DNA from: Bradyrhizobium icense
GTDB taxonomy: Bacteria; Pseudomonadota; Alphaproteobacteria; Rhizobiales; Xanthobacteraceae
Assembly (NCBI RefSeq): GCF_001693385.1
Contig: NZ_CP016428.1
Coordinates: forward strand, 3,100,001 to 3,164,000
Length of the DNA stretch: 64,000 nt
Reading direction: 5' to 3'
This document shows positions 1 to 8,001 of the stretch, in pieces; position 1 is the first letter of the stretch; each line of letters starts with the position of its first letter. The notes beneath the pieces were generated by a model. It was given only the letters and a program-made list of their open reading frames with translations. It had not been told where the DNA came from and did no database searches. Position numbers and translations under genes: made by a program.

Positions 1-381
1 CTGCCCGCGGAACCGCTCCGCGTCCGGGGCGATCGCATTCAGCTCCAGCAGGTGCTGCTCAACCTGATCATCAATGCGGCAGACGCGATGGAGCATCTCG
101 GCAAATCGCACCGCCGAATGGTGGTGCGTGCAGCGCAGGATCGCGGCTTTGCCGAGATCGAAATAGTAGACAACGGCCCCGGTATTCTCGCTGCCAACCT
201 TTCGGAGGTGTTCGAGCCGCTTTTTACGACCAAGCCGAACGGCATGGGGATGGGGCTTTCTATCGCACGGACCATCGTCGAGGCGCATGACGGACAGATT
301 TCCGCGGAAAACCGGGCCGGGCAGGGCGCGGCGTTTCGCATCAGGTTGCCGCTCGCGCCTAGCGCGGGCGCGGCAGCTTGA
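1..381 (+). CDS. Sensor histidine kinase, C-terminal part (cut by window edge)
   Basis: The reading frame is open from base 1, so only the C-terminal 126 residues of a kinase are present. They form the ATP-binding HATPase_c domain: the N box (NLIINAADAME, about residues 19-29), the G1 box (DNGPGI), the F box (FEPLFTTKPNGMGMGLSI) and the closing G2 strand are all visible. The FEPLFTTK...GMGLGL-like pattern is typical of DctB/FixL-class kinases that phosphorylate response regulators. The sensor and dimerisation domains lie outside the window, so the signal cannot be judged. No response regulator follows directly. The next gene is separated by about 175 bases carrying a FixK-type box. Confidence 0.9.
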   Translation: MPAEPLRVRGDRIQLQQVLLNLIINAADAMEHLGKSHRRMVVRAAQDRGFAEIEIVDNGPGILAANLSEVFEPLFTTKPNGMGMGLSIARTIVEAHDGQISAENRAGQGAAFRIRLPLAPSAGAAA

Positions 382-486
382 TACCGAGGGCGCGTAAAAC
401 CTGATCCACGACCGCCGGAGTACCCTTGCAGCGCAGCAGAAGTGAATGCCGCGCGCGAAGGCGACGACATAAGCAGGCGGATTCCT

Positions 487-500
487 TTGATCTTTGTCAA
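487..500 (+). promoter_or_regulatory. FixK/FNR-type box upstream of the DUF3300 gene
   Basis: TTGATCTTTGTCAA fits the TTGA-N6-TCAA pattern bound by FixK2/FNR-type regulators in Bradyrhizobium. Its centre lies 64.5 bases before the ATG at 558. A class II site at -41.5 would put the transcript start near 535. Regulation by oxygen through FixK is inferred, not shown. Confidence 0.6.
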
Positions 501-557
501 ACCTCGGGCCTGCCTGCGGCCTGAAGCTTCCATCCAAGGACAGGAATGGAGGCGACG

Positions 558-2228
558 ATGTTTCGTTGCGACAAGATGCTGCTTGCGCTGGTGCTGCTGT
601 TGACCGTTCCCGCCACCGCGCCGGCACAAGCACCCGCCACCGCGCCTGCACCGAGCCAGGCGTCGGTACAGCCGCAAGCCGAACAAGCCTTGTTGAAGCC
701 CGAGCAGCTCGAGGCTCTGGTCGCCCCGATCGCGCTCTATCCGGACGCGCTCGTGGCCAACGTGCTGGCGGCATCGACCTATCCGCTGGAGGTCGTGCAG
801 GCGGATCGCTGGGTTAAGGCGAACAAGACGCTGAAGGGCGATGCGCTGAAGAGGGGAGTCGACAAGCAGGCCTGGGACGACAGCGTCAAGGCGCTTGCGA
901 GCACCGCAGACGTGCTTGCGATGATGAGCGACAAAATCGATTGGACCAAAGGCCTGGGCGATGCGGTGCTTGCGCAACAGCCCGACGTGATGGACGCGAT
1001 CCAGCGGCTGCGCACCAAGGCCTATGACAATAAAAAGCTTGTCACCACCAAGCAGCAGAAAGTCAGCGTCCAGACGCAGGAAGCCAAGCAGGTCGTCGTC
1101 ATCGAATCGGCCGATCCCGAAACGATGTATGTGCCCTATTACGACCCGGCGACGGTCTACGGAGCCTGGCCCTACGCGGAGTATCCGCCGTATTACTTCG
1201 GATATCCACCTTACATCGGGGCGGGCGTGATCGCGACAGGCCTCGCCTTTGGCGCCGGCTGGGCGATCGGACGCTGGGGAAATTACTGGGGCGGCGGCTT
1301 CAACTGGGGCAACCGCAACCTCTACGTCAATCATTTCAACAGGACCACCAACATCGGGAACAGTTGGCAGCATAACCCGGCGCATCGGCAGGGCGTGAGG
1401 TACAACAACGCCAACGTTGCGCAGCGCTTCGGCAACAACAATCTGAAGGCCGGTGCCTCGAATCGGATGGACTTCCGCGGTCGTGACGGGCAGCAGGTGC
1501 TTCGTCCCGGACAGGATCGCCCCGGTGGTGCCGATCGCGCTGGCGACCGTGCAGGTGATCGCATCGGCGATCGAGCAGGCGACCGCGGCGGCGATCGCGT
1601 CGGAGATCGTGGCGGCAGCCGACCGGGCACGGCGGATCGTGCCAAGGGTGGCGATCGTGGTGGCGATCGCGCCAAGGCCGCAGGCGGAGATCGCGCCAAG
1701 GCTGCCAATCGCGGTGGCGGCAGCGCAGCGCGTGGAGATCGCGGAGGCGGTCGCGGCGAGGCAATGAATGTGTCGTCGGGCCGGGCTGCCGCTGCCCATG
1801 CGGACCGCGGCCGGGCAAGCATGGCGAGCATGAGCCCGCGCGGCGGCGGTGCGAGCTTTGCGGGACGAGGCGGGGGCGGCTTTGGCGGCGGAGCCGCCAT
1901 GAGAGGTGGCGGCGGTTTTGGCGGCGGCGGAGGTTTTCGCGGCGGCGGCGGACGACGCTCCGACATCGCCCTGAAGCATGGCATCGTTCAACTCGGTTAT
2001 CTCGCCAATGGCCTCGGCTACTACCGTTTCAGCTACCTCGGCAGCAACAAGGCTTATGTCGGTGTGATGGCCCAAGAAGTCGAGCGCGTTATGCCGGAGG
2101 CAGTGATGCGCGGCAGCGACGGCTATCTGCGCGTTTACTACGACAAGCTCGGATTGAAGCTGCGCACTTACACTGACTGGCTCTCCTCGGGCGCAAATAT
2201 TCCGTCACGATCGGAGGTACCACGATGA
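558..2228 (+). CDS. Secreted DUF3300 protein with C-terminal S74-like (intramolecular chaperone) domain
   Basis: The start at 558 is chosen because GGAGG sits five bases upstream; an ATG at 546 is in frame but less well placed. The protein has 556 residues. A hydrophobic N-terminal signal ending near APAQA is followed by the DUF3300 domain (LYPDALVANVLAASTYPLEVVQADRW and the tyrosine-rich PYYFGYPPYIG part). Next comes a low-complexity stretch built on repeated GDR units (about 1510-1720), then Gly/Arg-rich sequence. The last 90 residues resemble the peptidase S74 auto-processing chaperone: SDIALK with Ser468 and Lys473, then GVMAQEVERVMPEAV and DGYLRVYYDKL. The stop overlaps the next start (ATGA), so it is probably co-transcribed with the DUF2950 gene. 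The function of DUF3300 is unknown; the S74 assignment is my own motif reading. Confidence 0.85.
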   Translation: MFRCDKMLLALVLLLTVPATAPAQAPATAPAPSQASVQPQAEQALLKPEQLEALVAPIALYPDALVANVLAASTYPLEVVQADRWVKANKTLKGDALKRGVDKQAWDDSVKALASTADVLAMMSDKIDWTKGLGDAVLAQQPDVMDAIQRLRTKAYDNKKLVTTKQQKVSVQTQEAKQVVVIESADPETMYVPYYDPATVYGAWPYAEYPPYYFGYPPYIGAGVIATGLAFGAGWAIGRWGNYWGGGFNWGNRNLYVNHFNRTTNIGNSWQHNPAHRQGVRYNNANVAQRFGNNNLKAGASNRMDFRGRDGQQVLRPGQDRPGGADRAGDRAGDRIGDRAGDRGGDRVGDRGGSRPGTADRAKGGDRGGDRAKAAGGDRAKAANRGGGSAARGDRGGGRGEAMNVSSGRAAAAHADRGRASMASMSPRGGGASFAGRGGGGFGGGAAMRGGGGFGGGGGFRGGGGRRSDIALKHGIVQLGYLANGLGYYRFSYLGSNKAYVGVMAQEVERVMPEAVMRGSDGYLRVYYDKLGLKLRTYTDWLSSGANIPSRSEVPR

Positions 2229-3160
2229 TCACGATTGGAAAGTTCCGGTTTGATCGCACTGCTGCAGCGGGTGCCGCCGCCGCGATCGCGCTGGCGCTCT
2301 TGGTGTCGCCGGCGCATGCACAGCAGGCCTTTCCGACTCCAGAAGAAGCCGCCGCAGCGCTGGTCGCAGCCGTCAAGACCGGCTCCAAGAGGGCCATGCT
2401 CAGGGTTCTTGGCAGAGAAGCCGAGGAGATCATCGAATCCGGAGACGATGTCGCAGATGCGGAGACACGCGCGAGCTTCTTCAAGGCGTACGAAGCTAGA
2501 CATTCCATCAAATCGGAAGAAAACAAGAAAGCGACACTGATCCTGGGCACGGATGATTTTCCGTTCCCGATCCCGCTGGTCAACAGCAAGGATGGCTGGG
2601 AATTCGACGCCGCCGCGGGACGCCTGGAAATCCTCTATCGCCGCATCGGGCGCAATGAAGCCGATGCAATTCAAACCTGCCTTGCCTTCGTCGACGCGCA
2701 AAACGAATATGCGGACAAGGATCGCGGTGAAGGCGCAGGCGTCTACGCCCAGCGCATCGCCAGCAGTCCGGGCAAGAAGGACGGCCTGTTCTGGCGAGAC
2801 GATCGCGATCCGAGCCCGCTTGGAGAACTTGCGGCGCAGGCGTCGGCTGAGGGCTACAAGGCCGGGGCTGAAGGCGCCGCGCCCTACCACGGCTACTACT
2901 TCAGGATACTTAAGGGACAGGGCCCCAACGCGCCCGGCGGCGCGCTGAACTATGTCGTCAAGAACAAGATGATCGGCGGATTCGCGCTGATTGCCTATCC
3001 TGCGGAGTACGGCAATTCGGGCGTCATGACTTTCTTGGTCAACCACGCGGGCGTCGTCTACCAAAAGGATCTCGGTGAACGCACGCCCATCGTCGTTAAG
3101 CGCACCTTCCTGTTTGACCCCGACCAGACCTGGAAGAAGGTCGACGTGGGCAATCCCTGA
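2225..3160 (+). CDS. DUF2950 domain secreted protein
   Basis: This 311-residue protein overlaps the DUF3300 gene by four bases, which suggests translational coupling. The N terminus (about 36 residues, hydrophobic core AAAAIALALLV, cleavage after AHA) is a signal peptide. The rest matches the DUF2950 family in length and in the segments FPTPEEAAAALVAAVKTG, GREAEEIIESGD, and the C-terminal PYHGYYFRILKGQGPNAPGG and NKMIGGFALIAYPAEYG. DUF2950 genes are commonly found beside DUF3300 genes, so the two probably act together in the envelope. No enzymatic motif is recognisable and the biochemical role is unknown. Confidence 0.88.
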   Translation: MITIGKFRFDRTAAAGAAAAIALALLVSPAHAQQAFPTPEEAAAALVAAVKTGSKRAMLRVLGREAEEIIESGDDVADAETRASFFKAYEARHSIKSEENKKATLILGTDDFPFPIPLVNSKDGWEFDAAAGRLEILYRRIGRNEADAIQTCLAFVDAQNEYADKDRGEGAGVYAQRIASSPGKKDGLFWRDDRDPSPLGELAAQASAEGYKAGAEGAAPYHGYYFRILKGQGPNAPGGALNYVVKNKMIGGFALIAYPAEYGNSGVMTFLVNHAGVVYQKDLGERTPIVVKRTFLFDPDQTWKKVDVGNP

Positions 3161-3176
3161 AAGTGGGAGCGAGTGA

Positions 3177-3614
3177 ATGTTGACGCCCATGCTTCGTTGT
3201 GTCGCGATCGTGTTGTTTGTGTTTTTTCTGCTTCTTCCACCGCCGTCGGTTGCGCAGGCACCAGGCTTCGTTCGCGTCAACTTCGTGAAAGCCGGATTGT
3301 TGGCGGGTGTCGGCGGCGGGCGAGGGGTGCTGACCTATCGCGGCCGCAACTATCGCTTCACGGCAACCGGCCAGAGCCTCGGTATCACCGTGGGCGCAAC
3401 GGCCAGCCGCCTCGAAGGATGGGCCTCCGGTATACGCGACGTCAGGGACTTCGCCGGCACCTACAGTGCGGTCGGAGCGGGCGGAGCGTTAGTGGGCGGC
3501 GCGGGCGGCGTCAGTCTGCGAAATGAAAAAGGGGTTGTGCTCGATCTGAAAGGCCCCAAAGCAGGCCTGGAGTTTGCTGCGAACCTGAGCCGGATCACGA
3601 TTTCACTCAGGTAG
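3177..3614 (+). CDS. Small secreted glycine-rich protein, unknown function
   Basis: A 145-residue protein begins 16 bases after the DUF2950 gene, with GGGAGCG before the ATG, so it is probably the third gene of the same operon. Residues 1-26 are a clear signal peptide (LRCVAIVLFVFFLLLPPPSVAQA). The mature part is about 118 residues, rich in Gly and beta-type sequence (GVGGGRGVLTYRGRNYRF, GTYSAVGAGGALVGGAGG, NEKGVVLDLKG) and ends in a strand ITISLR. It resembles a widespread family of small periplasmic Gly-rich proteins that have no assigned function. I do not assign a DUF number. Confidence 0.75.
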   Translation: MLTPMLRCVAIVLFVFFLLLPPPSVAQAPGFVRVNFVKAGLLAGVGGGRGVLTYRGRNYRFTATGQSLGITVGATASRLEGWASGIRDVRDFAGTYSAVGAGGALVGGAGGVSLRNEKGVVLDLKGPKAGLEFAANLSRITISLR

Positions 3615-3657
3615 ACGCCAGAATGGCGCACTCGTCAGGCACAGTACCACCATTCGG

Positions 3658-3711
3658 AAACTGGCGGAAACACCGCGGTACCGCAGTGCCGCGGCTTTGC
3701 CTCCGCAGTTT
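3658..3711. repeat. Imperfect hairpin after the DUF3300-DUF2950 operon
   Basis: AAACTGGCGGA at the left pairs imperfectly with CTCCGCAGTTT at the right, and an inner CCGCGG pair adds a second stem. It lies about 45 bases after the third gene. There is no clear T tract, so a terminator role is only possible. Confidence 0.3.
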
Positions 3712-3748
3712 GGGATTCGGCTGGATATTTCTATAGTCGTTGCGCCGA

Positions 3749-4057
3749 CTAGTAGTCGGAAGAGCGTTGCGAGTGCCGTTTAAAAGCTGAATGGACCGCC
3801 GCCAGCAATGCGTCCTTGCGCACCGGCTTGCGAATAAGGGCTGCCGCCCTGAGCGACTTGGCCCGAGTTGCGATGATCTGGTTGTCGCTGGCAGTCATCA
3901 CGATCGTCGGAATGCGGATATCACGCTTCAGGAGTTCGGACTGCAATTCCAAGCCGGTCATCTCGGGCTATTTACATCGACGATGAGGCAACCGGGCCGG
4001 TCGGAGTGTAGCGCCTCAAGAAAGGTCCGAGCAGAGGGATGGGTCCTCGTGTTGATG
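3749..4057 (-). pseudogene. Receiver-domain response regulator remnant, frameshifted and 5'-truncated
   Basis: On the minus strand the last 70 codons read as the second half of a FixJ-type receiver domain: MTGLELQSELLKRD, the IPTIVMTAS strand with the conserved Thr, and LIRKPVRKDALLAAV with the conserved Lys-Pro. The upstream part reads on in another frame as TFLEALHSDRPGCLIVDV, which contains the phospho-acceptor Asp. One base is missing near 3968-3975, between IVDV and the expected MPEM-like segment. The N-terminal strand with its acidic pair is absent. The sequence stops being recognisable at about 4045-4057, where a second, oppositely oriented regulator fragment begins. Confidence 0.7.
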
Positions 4058-4395
4058 CCAAGCCGATCAACTCGGATCAACTGCTGGACGCCATTAAGCG
4101 TGCGATGACGCAATATAATCATACGAGAGCCGAAGCTAAGCTCGCGGAAGCTGTATCTGTTCGACTGGAGAGGTTGACAGACCGTGAACGAGAAGTCTTT
4201 CGGCTGGTCATTGAGGGAAGAACCAATAGGGAAATCGCCAGCGAGTTAGGTACGACAGAGCGAACCATCAAGGCGCACCGACAGAAGGTGATGGAGAAGA
4301 TGGAGGCTCATTCAGTGCCGGAATTAGTAACGATTGCATCAAGGCTTGAGTGGAGAGGTGGCTTTGACAATCCTAAGGCAGGCGCAGAACAATGA
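4039..4395 (+). pseudogene. FixJ/NarL-type response regulator, truncated to its LuxR-type DNA-binding half
   Basis: The 118-residue product starts inside the last receiver helix (DAKPINSDQLLDAIKRAM) and continues through a linker into a complete LuxR-type helix-turn-helix: LTDREREVFRLVIEGRTNREIASELGTTERTIKAHRQKVMEKM. Strands 1-4 of the receiver, including the phosphorylated Asp, are missing, so normal control by a kinase is not possible. The ATG at 4039 has a poorly spaced GAGGG before it and could be fortuitous. The fragment ends 26 bases from the end of the convergent MASE4 kinase gene. It may be a decayed partner of that kinase, or a small constitutive DNA-binding protein. Confidence 0.65.
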
Positions 4396-4421
4396 GCTCA
4401 GCGGTCCCGCAATACATCGGA

Positions 4422-6041
4422 TCACGAGAAGCTTGATGGCTGAGTGGCTCGCTTCGCGGCACCTATTTTGACCCTGAAAATGGTGCCACGAGGCTTTACG
4501 CTGGAAACCGAAATCTCCCCATCATGATGCTCGACTATCTTGCGGCAGATCGCCAGACCCAATCCCATCCCCTGCGGCTTGGTCGTCACGAACGGCTCAA
4601 ATACGCTTCCTGGCTGCTGCGTCCCGACGCCCGGGCCGTTATCCTGTACTTCTACGATGATGCTGCCGTCATCCTGAGCGCTCGTTCTCACTTCCAGCAT
4701 CTTGTTGCTCTCTGACGTCTCCGACAGCGCTTCGATCGCATTGTGAACCAGATTATAGATGAGCTGATGTAATTGGTTCCTGTTGCCGTGGATTGCCGGT
4801 AGCTCAGTCGTCAGCCTCGTTCGCACCGCGATGCGTTTATCGCGGAGATCGATCTGGACCATCTTCAACACGTCGAGAATGACGTCATGTATGTCGACTG
4901 GCTGTCGCTTCCGTTCGATCCTGCCGAACAGAGCGCGAAAGCCGGAAAGCGTCTCATCAATGCGGCGAGCCGCATCTCTCGTGTCGTCCATGATCGCCCG
5001 CATCTCGCGGACGTCGATGGGACTCTGCTCCAGGATCTGTTGCGCCGAGCTGCTGTTCAGTTCGATGGCACCGAGCGGCTGCTTTATTTCGTGGCTGATA
5101 GCCGCCACGATCGCCTCAAAAGTCATCAGCTTATTGTCTCGTTCGCGCTGCAGACCGGCATGGGATCGGGCCAGGAGAACATAGAGCCGCGTTGTCTCCG
5201 CGAGCAGAACAATCAGGACGATGCTCGAAGCGATGATCGAGAATAGCCGACCGGCATAAAATCCAAGACTAAAACGGACGCTGGGCAGCAACCCGCTGAA
5301 GGCGAGTTCGCCAATATAGACAAAGGCGACTACCATCAGCCATTGGTCGAGCACCGAGCGCCGGCGAAACCCGAGCACCACCAGTGCCGAAGCCGAAATC
5401 AATATCGTGAACCAGATCGGGTAGACCACCAAAGGGCTCATTCTGCTGTTGTCGAGAATGATCGGCGGCAGGAGATCTGTCCCGGCTGTGGCAAGCCATG
5501 TCAGGCCGCAGGTCAGGGCTAGGGCGCCTGCCACGCTCCAGCGAATGGCCGATAGCGCTCGTCCCGGCTGGATTGGGTGCGCTCGGCCGATGCTGAGCAG
5601 GGCATAGGCCAGCAACGCCAGAGCAAAGCCGATATGCCAGAAGATGAATAGCCACGAGCCGGTCTGGATATTCGCTCCCAAAAGTCCGGTTGGCGAGAAA
5701 GCGCCGGTGAATGTCAATGCGTGAGGGACGACGATGAAGGCCGTGAAGAGATATCCGTTTGCAAGCGCGAGCAGCGGCCGCGAGCCGGAAATCGCGAACT
5801 GTGAAAACAGCAGCACCGCTGTCACCAGATCGGTGACGAAAACGAACGCGTCCAGCAGCGGAAAGAAGATGTTCAGTGCGCTCAGCGGCGTCCCGGAAAA
5901 CGGGGCGATGGCGATGAACGCAACGAGCACACCGGCCGCGACGGCAAGCGCCGACCTGGTCTGAAGCGCTGTAGGCGGCAGGTCGGACACCCATGGAGCG
6001 GGCCCGTCTGCCTCCTTAGCTAATGCGTCCCCCATGCTCAT
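4422..6041 (-). CDS. Membrane sensor histidine kinase with MASE4 domain
   Basis: The 539-residue protein begins with a large integral membrane sensor of about eight helices (residues 30-285; GVLVAFIAIAPF, VTAVLLFSQF, FIFWHIGFALALLAYALL, YPIWFTILISASALVVLGF). This is the arrangement of the MASE4 domain. It is followed by a dimerisation helix with the phosphorylated His in ISHEIKQPLGAIEL and an HATPase_c domain (LIYNLVHNAIEALSE, DNGPGV, FEPFVTTKPQGMGLGLAI). All catalytic boxes look intact. The ligand of MASE4 domains is not known to me. The convergent neighbour at 4039-4395 is a truncated response regulator, so the cognate partner may be lost or encoded elsewhere. Confidence 0.9.
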   Translation of the reverse strand: MSMGDALAKEADGPAPWVSDLPPTALQTRSALAVAAGVLVAFIAIAPFSGTPLSALNIFFPLLDAFVFVTDLVTAVLLFSQFAISGSRPLLALANGYLFTAFIVVPHALTFTGAFSPTGLLGANIQTGSWLFIFWHIGFALALLAYALLSIGRAHPIQPGRALSAIRWSVAGALALTCGLTWLATAGTDLLPPIILDNSRMSPLVVYPIWFTILISASALVVLGFRRRSVLDQWLMVVAFVYIGELAFSGLLPSVRFSLGFYAGRLFSIIASSIVLIVLLAETTRLYVLLARSHAGLQRERDNKLMTFEAIVAAISHEIKQPLGAIELNSSSAQQILEQSPIDVREMRAIMDDTRDAARRIDETLSGFRALFGRIERKRQPVDIHDVILDVLKMVQIDLRDKRIAVRTRLTTELPAIHGNRNQLHQLIYNLVHNAIEALSETSESNKMLEVRTSAQDDGSIIVEVQDNGPGVGTQQPGSVFEPFVTTKPQGMGLGLAICRKIVEHHDGEISVSSVKPRGTIFRVKIGAAKRATQPSSFS

Positions 6042-6136
6042 GCGACCGTCTGCCGAACCAGCAGCTTCTTCCTTTCTTTGATCCCGGTCAGTTTAGCCTG
6101 TTGCCAGCAGAAGGGTACTGTCAGGTGAACGGGGCT

Positions 6137-7008
6137 TCATCTGTTACCATGGACCCTAAGCACGTCGCGGAATATTCGCTCTCGCTGCTGTAAAAGGTAC
6201 TTGTCGGCGCTGGCAAATGCTGTTTCGAGCACGTCACCGATCGGCTGCCATGTTTCGGCCATCGAACTGAACGAGCCGCATGTGCTTGATTGGGCGAAAA
6301 TTCCAGGCGAGCCTCGCCGACCGGCAGGCGTTCCTGGAAATCTATCATCGCCCCGGCGGCAGGGACGAAAGCGCGGCTATGTTCGGCTACGCACCGCATG
6401 ACGTTCTCGCGCGAAAGATCATCGCCGCATTGCCTGAGCGCCAGCGTCTCGGCGATCGGGCGCCAAAATTCTCATGTTCGCAGGCGTGCCCGAAAATGCC
6501 GCGAAAGTAATCCGCCTCGCGGCCGGGATAGACTGCCTGAATGTAGTTGGCATAGATGCGTCCCTCTTCTCGGAAAGAGGGCTGCCAGCCCATGGTCCAT
6601 GGAAATAGCGAGGGATCGCTGAGATGATCGTCTCCGGAAGCAACGAACAGTTGGGGGATCTGTCGTTCGTTGCCCGGCGTTCCGAACGAGCCGAACATCA
6701 GAACCACCTTGTCCTCTTCGACGAGGTTGCGCGTCAGACTAACAGCGGAAGCAGGATCGGATTTGTCGTCCTAAGAGATGAAGCGCACCTTGCGGCCATT
6801 GATGCCACCGCGCTGGTTGAGCATCTCGAAATAGGCCGCTTCCGCCTTGCCGATCGCCCCGAAGATCGCGAGGCTCCCGCTATACGGCATGAGATTGCCA
6901 ATTCGGATCTCGTCGCCCGTTACCCCTCTGGCGCACGCGTTCGGAAATTGCGCCCAGCGATGCAAGAGCAACAACGATGGCGAGTAGAGTGCGGAGCAGG
7001 GTGGTCAT
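6137..7008 (-). pseudogene. Branched-chain amino acid ABC transporter binding protein (LivJ-like), decayed
   Basis: The minus strand carries the pieces of a LivJ-type periplasmic binding protein in several frames. From the ATG at 7008 comes a signal peptide (TTLLRTLLAIVVALASLG). A frame change near 6955 leads into GDEIRIGNLMPYSGSLAIFGAIGKAEAAYFEMLNQRGGINGRKV. An in-frame TAG near 6772 precedes DDKSDP, then VVLMFGSFGTPGNE and ERQIPQLFVASGDD, with a small apparent deletion after GTPGNE. After another shift near 6460 comes ETLALRQCGDDLSRENVM, and the end reads FRPIKHMRLVQFDG...PIGDVLETAF. At least three frame changes, one stop and small deletions make it non-functional. No permease or ATPase genes lie beside it. 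Confidence 0.85.
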
Positions 7009-7111
7009 GTCAGGAACTCGGCTTCATAGATTCAGGCCCGCCTAGTTGCTGCAAGCGAGTTCAGGACAGCGGCAAATTTCGATGCCCTGAACTCGAGTCG
7101 CGGTAATCCTA

Positions 7112-7528
7112 TCAGTACCGATACGGATATTGTCCCGGACAGATGTACTGGCCATAGCTGTCATAGTAACAGCCGTAGTTCCCGTAATAGCCATACGCGC
7201 CTGCAGCGGCCGCCGCACCAACTGCTGCGGCACCATAACCCCAACCTGGCCGATAATAGCCGCGACCATAGCCCGGGTAACCCGCGATTGGGCGGCCGGG
7301 GCGACCTGCTATCGGACGACCGGCAATCGGGCGACCTGCTATCGGATGCGATGGCCGTGCAATACGCCCAGCATGCATGCCGCCGCCCCGGAAGCCTCCT
7401 GCGTGAAGCCCGCCCCCACCGCCACGAAAGCCGCCGCCTCCACCGCGGCGAGCGTAAGCGTCATCGGGAACGAGGGTTGCGACGAGCAGAACTGTTGCTG
7501 CAAGTGCGACGAGAATGTAGCGGAGCAT
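7112..7528 (-). CDS. Secreted Gly/Tyr-rich protein with PIAGR repeats
   Basis: This 138-residue protein has a signal peptide (LRYILVALAATVLLVATLV, cleavage near AYA) and a strong ribosome site GGAGG (7536-7540) eight bases from the ATG. The mature part is low complexity. A Gly-rich start (RRGGGGGFRGGGGG) and two HAGG/HAGR units come first, then four tandem IAGRP-type repeats. The last 50 residues are rich in Gly, Tyr and Ala, with a terminal CYYDSYGQYICPG that holds the two C-terminal cysteines. Similar short Gly-rich secreted proteins are common in Bradyrhizobium but have no known role. A FixK-type palindrome lies about 100 bases upstream. Confidence 0.7.
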   Translation of the reverse strand: MLRYILVALAATVLLVATLVPDDAYARRGGGGGFRGGGGGLHAGGFRGGGMHAGRIARPSHPIAGRPIAGRPIAGRPGRPIAGYPGYGRGYYRPGWGYGAAAVGAAAAAGAYGYYGNYGCYYDSYGQYICPGQYPYRY

Positions 7529-7624
7529 GGCATTTCCTCCTGTGATTGGGGTGCCAGCGGCTTCGTAAGGTGATGCCGCGAATGGTACCCGACGTCAGCT
7601 TCGAGGCGTGCTGCATTGATCAAA

Positions 7625-7638
7625 TTGACCTATGTCAA
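7625..7638 (-). promoter_or_regulatory. FixK/FNR-type box between divergent secreted-protein genes
   Basis: TTGACCTATGTCAA is a perfect 5+5 inverted repeat with a four-base spacer and fits TTGA-N6-TCAA. Its centre is about 104 bases before the start of the minus-strand Gly-rich gene at 7528, so it could activate that gene from a transcript start near 7590. The target is inferred. Confidence 0.45.
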
Positions 7639-7928
7639 CGTGTTCGACCGCATGGCGCGCAAGCGCGCGAAAACCATCTACTCTGCGTGCATCGACGCCG
7701 TTGGGGCAAGAGAGAGCAAGCGTCTGCGTAGTCGGAAGACAGGGTTCCTGGTGGACTCTCCGTGCCCGATTGGTCGAAGACCGCGATTACAAGGTCGCGT
7801 TGGTAGGGAAAGTGCCGCTGCCTGGGTCGCGCCGCCATGTCTCGGCCGCGCTCGAAAACTTTTCGGTCAAGACCAAGGCTTACCTCAAACTGGTGCTTTC
7901 ACATCGAGGATGAACCGCGGCACTCGGC

Positions 7929-7948
7929 ACTTGATCTAGATCAAGTGG
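7929..7948 (+). promoter_or_regulatory. Perfect 20 bp palindrome containing a consensus FixK/FNR box
   Basis: CACTTGATCTAGATCAAGTG is fully self-complementary and contains TTGAT-N4-ATCAA, the textbook FNR/FixK site. The centre lies 64.5 bases before the ATG at 8002, exactly the same distance as the box before the DUF3300 gene. This predicts FixK/FNR-dependent expression of the downstream gene in low oxygen. Confidence 0.7.
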
Positions 7949-8001
7949 GGACACGAAACGCGTAGGAGCATTCGGCGGTTCTCTTGCTGCGAGACGACCG
8001 C

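Larger units (their letters stand above)
7541..8001. other. Intergenic region with two FixK-type palindromes, no recognisable gene
   Basis: About 460 bases separate two divergent secreted-protein genes. Short open frames occur (for example 7632-7913 on the plus strand), but their translations resemble nothing I know and lack convincing ribosome sites. The notable content is the two palindromes listed separately at 7625-7638 and 7929-7948. Confidence 0.5.

Noticed and set aside
39..2075. Very long open frame (678 codons) on the minus strand opposite the DUF3300 gene
   Set aside because: It mirrors the GDR/Gly-rich coding strand, has low-complexity composition, no ribosome site or family motif, and the plus-strand frame carries recognised domains.
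7632..7913. 93-codon plus-strand frame in the FixK-box spacer
   Set aside because: Overlaps the region between two regulatory palindromes, has no ribosome site and no recognisable sequence.
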